From the NCBI GenBank assembly GCA_016794505.1, contig JAEUJZ010000023.1, positions 62,001 through 126,000 on the forward strand: 64,000 nt of DNA, given 5' to 3'. The DNA comes from Myxococcales bacterium (GTDB lineage Bacteria > Myxococcota_A > Polyangia > Palsa-1104 > JAEUJZ01). Position numbers and translations under genes: made by a program. Below the pieces are notes generated by a model that was not told where the DNA came from, searched no databases, and was given only the letters and a program-made list of their open reading frames with translations. Shown here piece after piece: positions 61,602 through 64,000 of this stretch (its first letter is position 1; every line of letters begins with the position of its first letter).

Positions 61602-61616
61602 CCCGACGAGTCACGT

Positions 61617-63167
61617 ATGGCGCACGCATCCCCTGCCCTGGGCTCGTCTGAGCCATCGCCGCCGATCCCCGAAAGCCTGCGCCTGCGCGAGCTTTCGCTG
61701 GATGAATTCCGTCGGCTGGAAGAGTCGCAGAGCCCGCTTTACAACCGCGATCTGGCCCCGGTGCCGCTGTCCGAGCGCACGTGGACGACGTACAACTTCG
61801 CGGCGCTGTGGATCTCGATGGCGCACTGCATCCCGACGTACATGCTGGCGTCAGGGCTGATCGGCGCCGGCATGACGTGGTGGCAGGCGCTCTTGACGAT
61901 CCTTTTGGGCAACACGATCGTGCTGTTGCCGATCTTGCTAAACAGCCACCCTGGCACTGCGTATGGCATTCCGTTCCCGGTGCTGCTGCGCGCAAGCTTC
62001 GGCACCGTCGGCGCCAACCTGCCGGCGATCATGCGCGCCCTGGTCGCCTGCGGCTGGTTTGGCATCAACGCCTGGATCGGCGGCGCTGTGCTGCACACGT
62101 TCTTCACCGCCTGTTACAGCGGCTGGCCGACGCTGCTCGGCGCGACGGCGATCGATGGCTATCTGCCTAGCCAGTGGCTGAGCTTCCTTTTGTTCTGGCT
62201 GCTCAACCTGTACGTCATCTATCGCGGCATGGATCTGGTGCGCCGCGTCGAGAACTTCGCGGCTCCATTCGTCTTGGTGATGGCGGCGGTGCTGCTGATC
62301 TGGGCGGTCAACAAGGCCAACGGCTTCGGCCCGATCTTCCAGGACCGCAGCGATGCAGGAGGCACCGCGCATCTTTCCAGTCGGCAGTTCTGGGCGTTTT
62401 TTCCGGTGGCGCTGACCGGCATGATTGGCTTTTGGGCGACGCTGTCTTTGAACATGCCGGACTTCACGCGCTATGCGCAGAACCAGCGGGCGCAGATGAT
62501 CGGCCAGTCGGTGGCGCTGCCGACGACGATGTTTGGCTTCTCGGCGATGGCGGTGGTGATCACCAGCGCAACCCAGGTGATCTTCGGCCGCGCGATCTGG
62601 CAGCCGGAGGTGCTGATCGGCGAGCTAAAACACCCGCTGTGGGTCGGCCTGTCGGCGCTGACCTTGGTGATCGCGACACTGGCGGTCAACATCGCGGCGA
62701 ACGTGGTGTCGCCGGCCAACGACTTCGCGAATGCGTGGCCGCGCGTCATCAGCTTTCGCCGTGGCGCCTTCATTACCGGGCTGCTGGGCATCCTGTGCAT
62801 GCCATGGAAGCTGATCGAAGATCCGCGCAAGTATCTTGAAGGCTGGCTGGTGCCGTACTCAGGTGGCCTGGGCTCGATCGGAGCGGTGATGATCGTCGAC
62901 TACTGGCTGATTCGAAAGCGCAAGCTGTCGCTGTTGGATCTGTACCTGCCGGACGGCTCCTATCGCTATCAAGCGGGCTGGAACTGGAAGGCGGTGGTGG
63001 CGACCTTGGCCGGCTGCTTCTTGGCCTGGGGGGGGCTTGTGATCCCGACGCTGCGGCCGCTGTTCGACTATGCCTGGTTCGTCGGCTTCATGGTGTCGGG
63101 AGCGGTGTACTTCGCGCTGATGCAAGGCGAGCGCGAGCCGTCGGCGCTACGCCCGCAGGCGGCGTAG
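61617..63167 (+). CDS. NCS1-family nucleobase:cation symporter
   Basis: 516 residues with about 12 transmembrane helices. Typical NCS1 sequence: LYNRDLAPVPLSERTWTTYNFAALWISMAHCIPTYMLASGL at the N-terminus, GIPFPVLLRASFGTVGANLPAIMRALVACGWFGINAWIGG, TLSLNMPDFTRYA, and VNIAANVVSPANDFANAWP. Relatives (Mhp1, PucI, cytosine/allantoin/uracil permeases) import nucleobases or hydantoins with Na+ or H+. Substrate not assigned. Its 3' end overlaps the convergent TPR gene by 21 bp. Confidence 0.92.
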   Translation: MAHASPALGSSEPSPPIPESLRLRELSLDEFRRLEESQSPLYNRDLAPVPLSERTWTTYNFAALWISMAHCIPTYMLASGLIGAGMTWWQALLTILLGNTIVLLPILLNSHPGTAYGIPFPVLLRASFGTVGANLPAIMRALVACGWFGINAWIGGAVLHTFFTACYSGWPTLLGATAIDGYLPSQWLSFLLFWLLNLYVIYRGMDLVRRVENFAAPFVLVMAAVLLIWAVNKANGFGPIFQDRSDAGGTAHLSSRQFWAFFPVALTGMIGFWATLSLNMPDFTRYAQNQRAQMIGQSVALPTTMFGFSAMAVVITSATQVIFGRAIWQPEVLIGELKHPLWVGLSALTLVIATLAVNIAANVVSPANDFANAWPRVISFRRGAFITGLLGILCMPWKLIEDPRKYLEGWLVPYSGGLGSIGAVMIVDYWLIRKRKLSLLDLYLPDGSYRYQAGWNWKAVVATLAGCFLAWGGLVIPTLRPLFDYAWFVGFMVSGAVYFALMQGEREPSALRPQAA

Positions 63168-64000
63168 CTGAAAGTGAATGTCCGGGGCCGCCGGATCACA
63201 CATGCGCTCGCGAAGCTCTAGCTCGTCGCTGAGGTGGGCAATGGCCTCGCCATGTCGTGGCGCCCCGGCCGCCGGTCGTGCGACCAAAAGCGACGTCGCC
63301 AGAAGGTGCAGCGCATCGGCTTCGCCCCACTGGTACTGACAGCCAGGGGCCATGGCATAGGCCAGCGCATCGCGCGCATCGCGCTCGGCCCGCAGGCTCT
63401 CGCCGCGCCGCAGCGCCAAGGCCCCGCGCGCAATCAGCAGATCGATGCGATGACAGGCAAAGCTGTGCTCGACGGCCAGCGCCAAGGCTGCGGTCAGCGC
63501 CGCGCCAGCCGCTTCCAGGTGCCCGGTCTGCATGCGCAGGCGGGCTTGGGACAGACCCCCGACGATGAGCATCTCCATATCGCCGCTGCGACTGGCATAG
63601 GTGACGGCGCGATGCAGCGCCTGCGCCGCGGGCTCGTAGCTGCGCTCGCGTCGCAGAAGCTCGGCCTGCGTGACATCGCAGCTCGCAAGAAGCCGCTCGC
63701 TGTGCCGCAGCAAGGCCGATGCGCGGCTGCGCTCGATGGCGCTTTTGGCCTGCGCGTCCATGCCCAGTCGCAGCGCCCGCTGCGCCGACAAAAGCTCAAG
63801 CACTGCCAAGAGCTCAGCGCCGGCAGGCTGCGTGATCAGGAAGGGCTCTTCCGCCAAGGCCGAGCTGCCATCTTGCAAGTGGACTTGGCACATCGCTGTA
63901 TCGCCGCGCAGCAGCTCGATCGCCGCAAGCTCGATCGCTGCGCTGGCTGCAAAAAGCGGTGACTGCGTCGCCTGGCGGGCCAAGCGTGCCGTGTGCGCCG
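63147..64000 (-). CDS. TPR-type helical protein, C-terminal part (5' end outside window)
   Basis: The frame is open from the right edge of the window to the stop at 63147, so at least 284 residues of a longer protein. All-helical, Ala/Leu/Arg-rich with TPR-like pairs (AQALHRAVTYASRSGDMEMLIVGGLSQARLRMQTGHLEAAGAALTAALALA; RGALALRRGESLRAERDARDALAYA). This resembles the C-terminal TPR half of large regulators or AAA/STAND ATPases, but the N-terminal domains are not visible. Confidence 0.65.
   Translation of the reverse strand, partial: AHTARLARQATQSPLFAASAAIELAAIELLRGDTAMCQVHLQDGSSALAEEPFLITQPAGAELLAVLELLSAQRALRLGMDAQAKSAIERSRASALLRHSERLLASCDVTQAELLRRERSYEPAAQALHRAVTYASRSGDMEMLIVGGLSQARLRMQTGHLEAAGAALTAALALAVEHSFACHRIDLLIARGALALRRGESLRAERDARDALAYAMAPGCQYQWGEADALHLLATSLLVARPAAGAPRHGEAIAHLSDELELRERMCDPAAPDIHFQLRRLRA

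Overview
The window is about 64 kb of GC-rich bacterial chromosome. Several traits point to the Myxococcota (former Deltaproteobacteria): secreted proteins with MYXO-CTERM-like tails (Cys, linker, hydrophobic helix, Arg cluster), many lipoproteins with Ala/Pro/Asp repeat linkers, a two-module hybrid kinase and a kinase-output response regulator, a sigma-54 activator, and an MreBCD/PBP2 elongasome operon. This placement is inferred; no rRNA is present.

Layout. 1-5.6 kb: end of a metallophosphoesterase, secreted proteins, a PHP-type lipoprotein hydrolase, an M50-like membrane protease, HemD. 5.6-7.0 kb: tRNA-Leu(CAA) and a YihY/BrkB membrane protein. 7.1-12.7 kb (minus): mreB-mreC-mreD-pbp2 followed by a membrane SPOR protein. 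13-14.7 kb: DUF2236 protein and a small lipoprotein. 14.8-19.4 kb (minus): zinc ribbon, subtilisin, L,D-transpeptidase, aminotransferase. 19.7-24.5 kb: a LamB-like porin convergent with a two-gene operon (unknown protein plus release-factor homologue PrfH), divergent from an RtcR-like sigma-54 activator. 24.7-33 kb: secreted and outer-membrane proteins, ECF sigma factor with possible membrane partner, TruB, glycosyltransferase, thioredoxin-like protein, RNA methyltransferase. 33.2-39.1 kb: a four-gene signalling operon (HTH-receiver, PhcB-like methyltransferase, hybrid kinase, receiver-kinase). 39.1-43.8 kb (minus): nitrilase-family amidase and a ccsA/hemX-hemA-hemC operon. 43.9-53.5 kb: small conserved protein, CapA-like lipoprotein, TPR protein, TrmO, GH84 enzyme, NatAB-type ABC transporter, S33 hydrolase. 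53.6-64 kb: a di-heme propeller lipoprotein divergent from a collagen-like lipoprotein, an AT-rich putative lipase of mosaic composition, a repeat lipoprotein, an NCS1 nucleobase permease and the end of a TPR protein.

Two gene sets stand out. The first is the rtcR-like / unknown / prfH locus, with a near-consensus sigma-54 promoter placed to drive the unknown-prfH operon. It looks like an RNA- or ribosome-damage response in which an unrecognised protein occupies the place usually held by the ligase RtcB. The second is the signalling operon, which resembles the phcB-phcS-phcR quorum-sensing operon of Ralstonia and suggests a fatty-acid methyl-ester signal. Several plus-strand genes have a -10-like hexamer 5-7 nt before the start codon and no Shine-Dalgarno sequence, so leaderless transcription may be common here.
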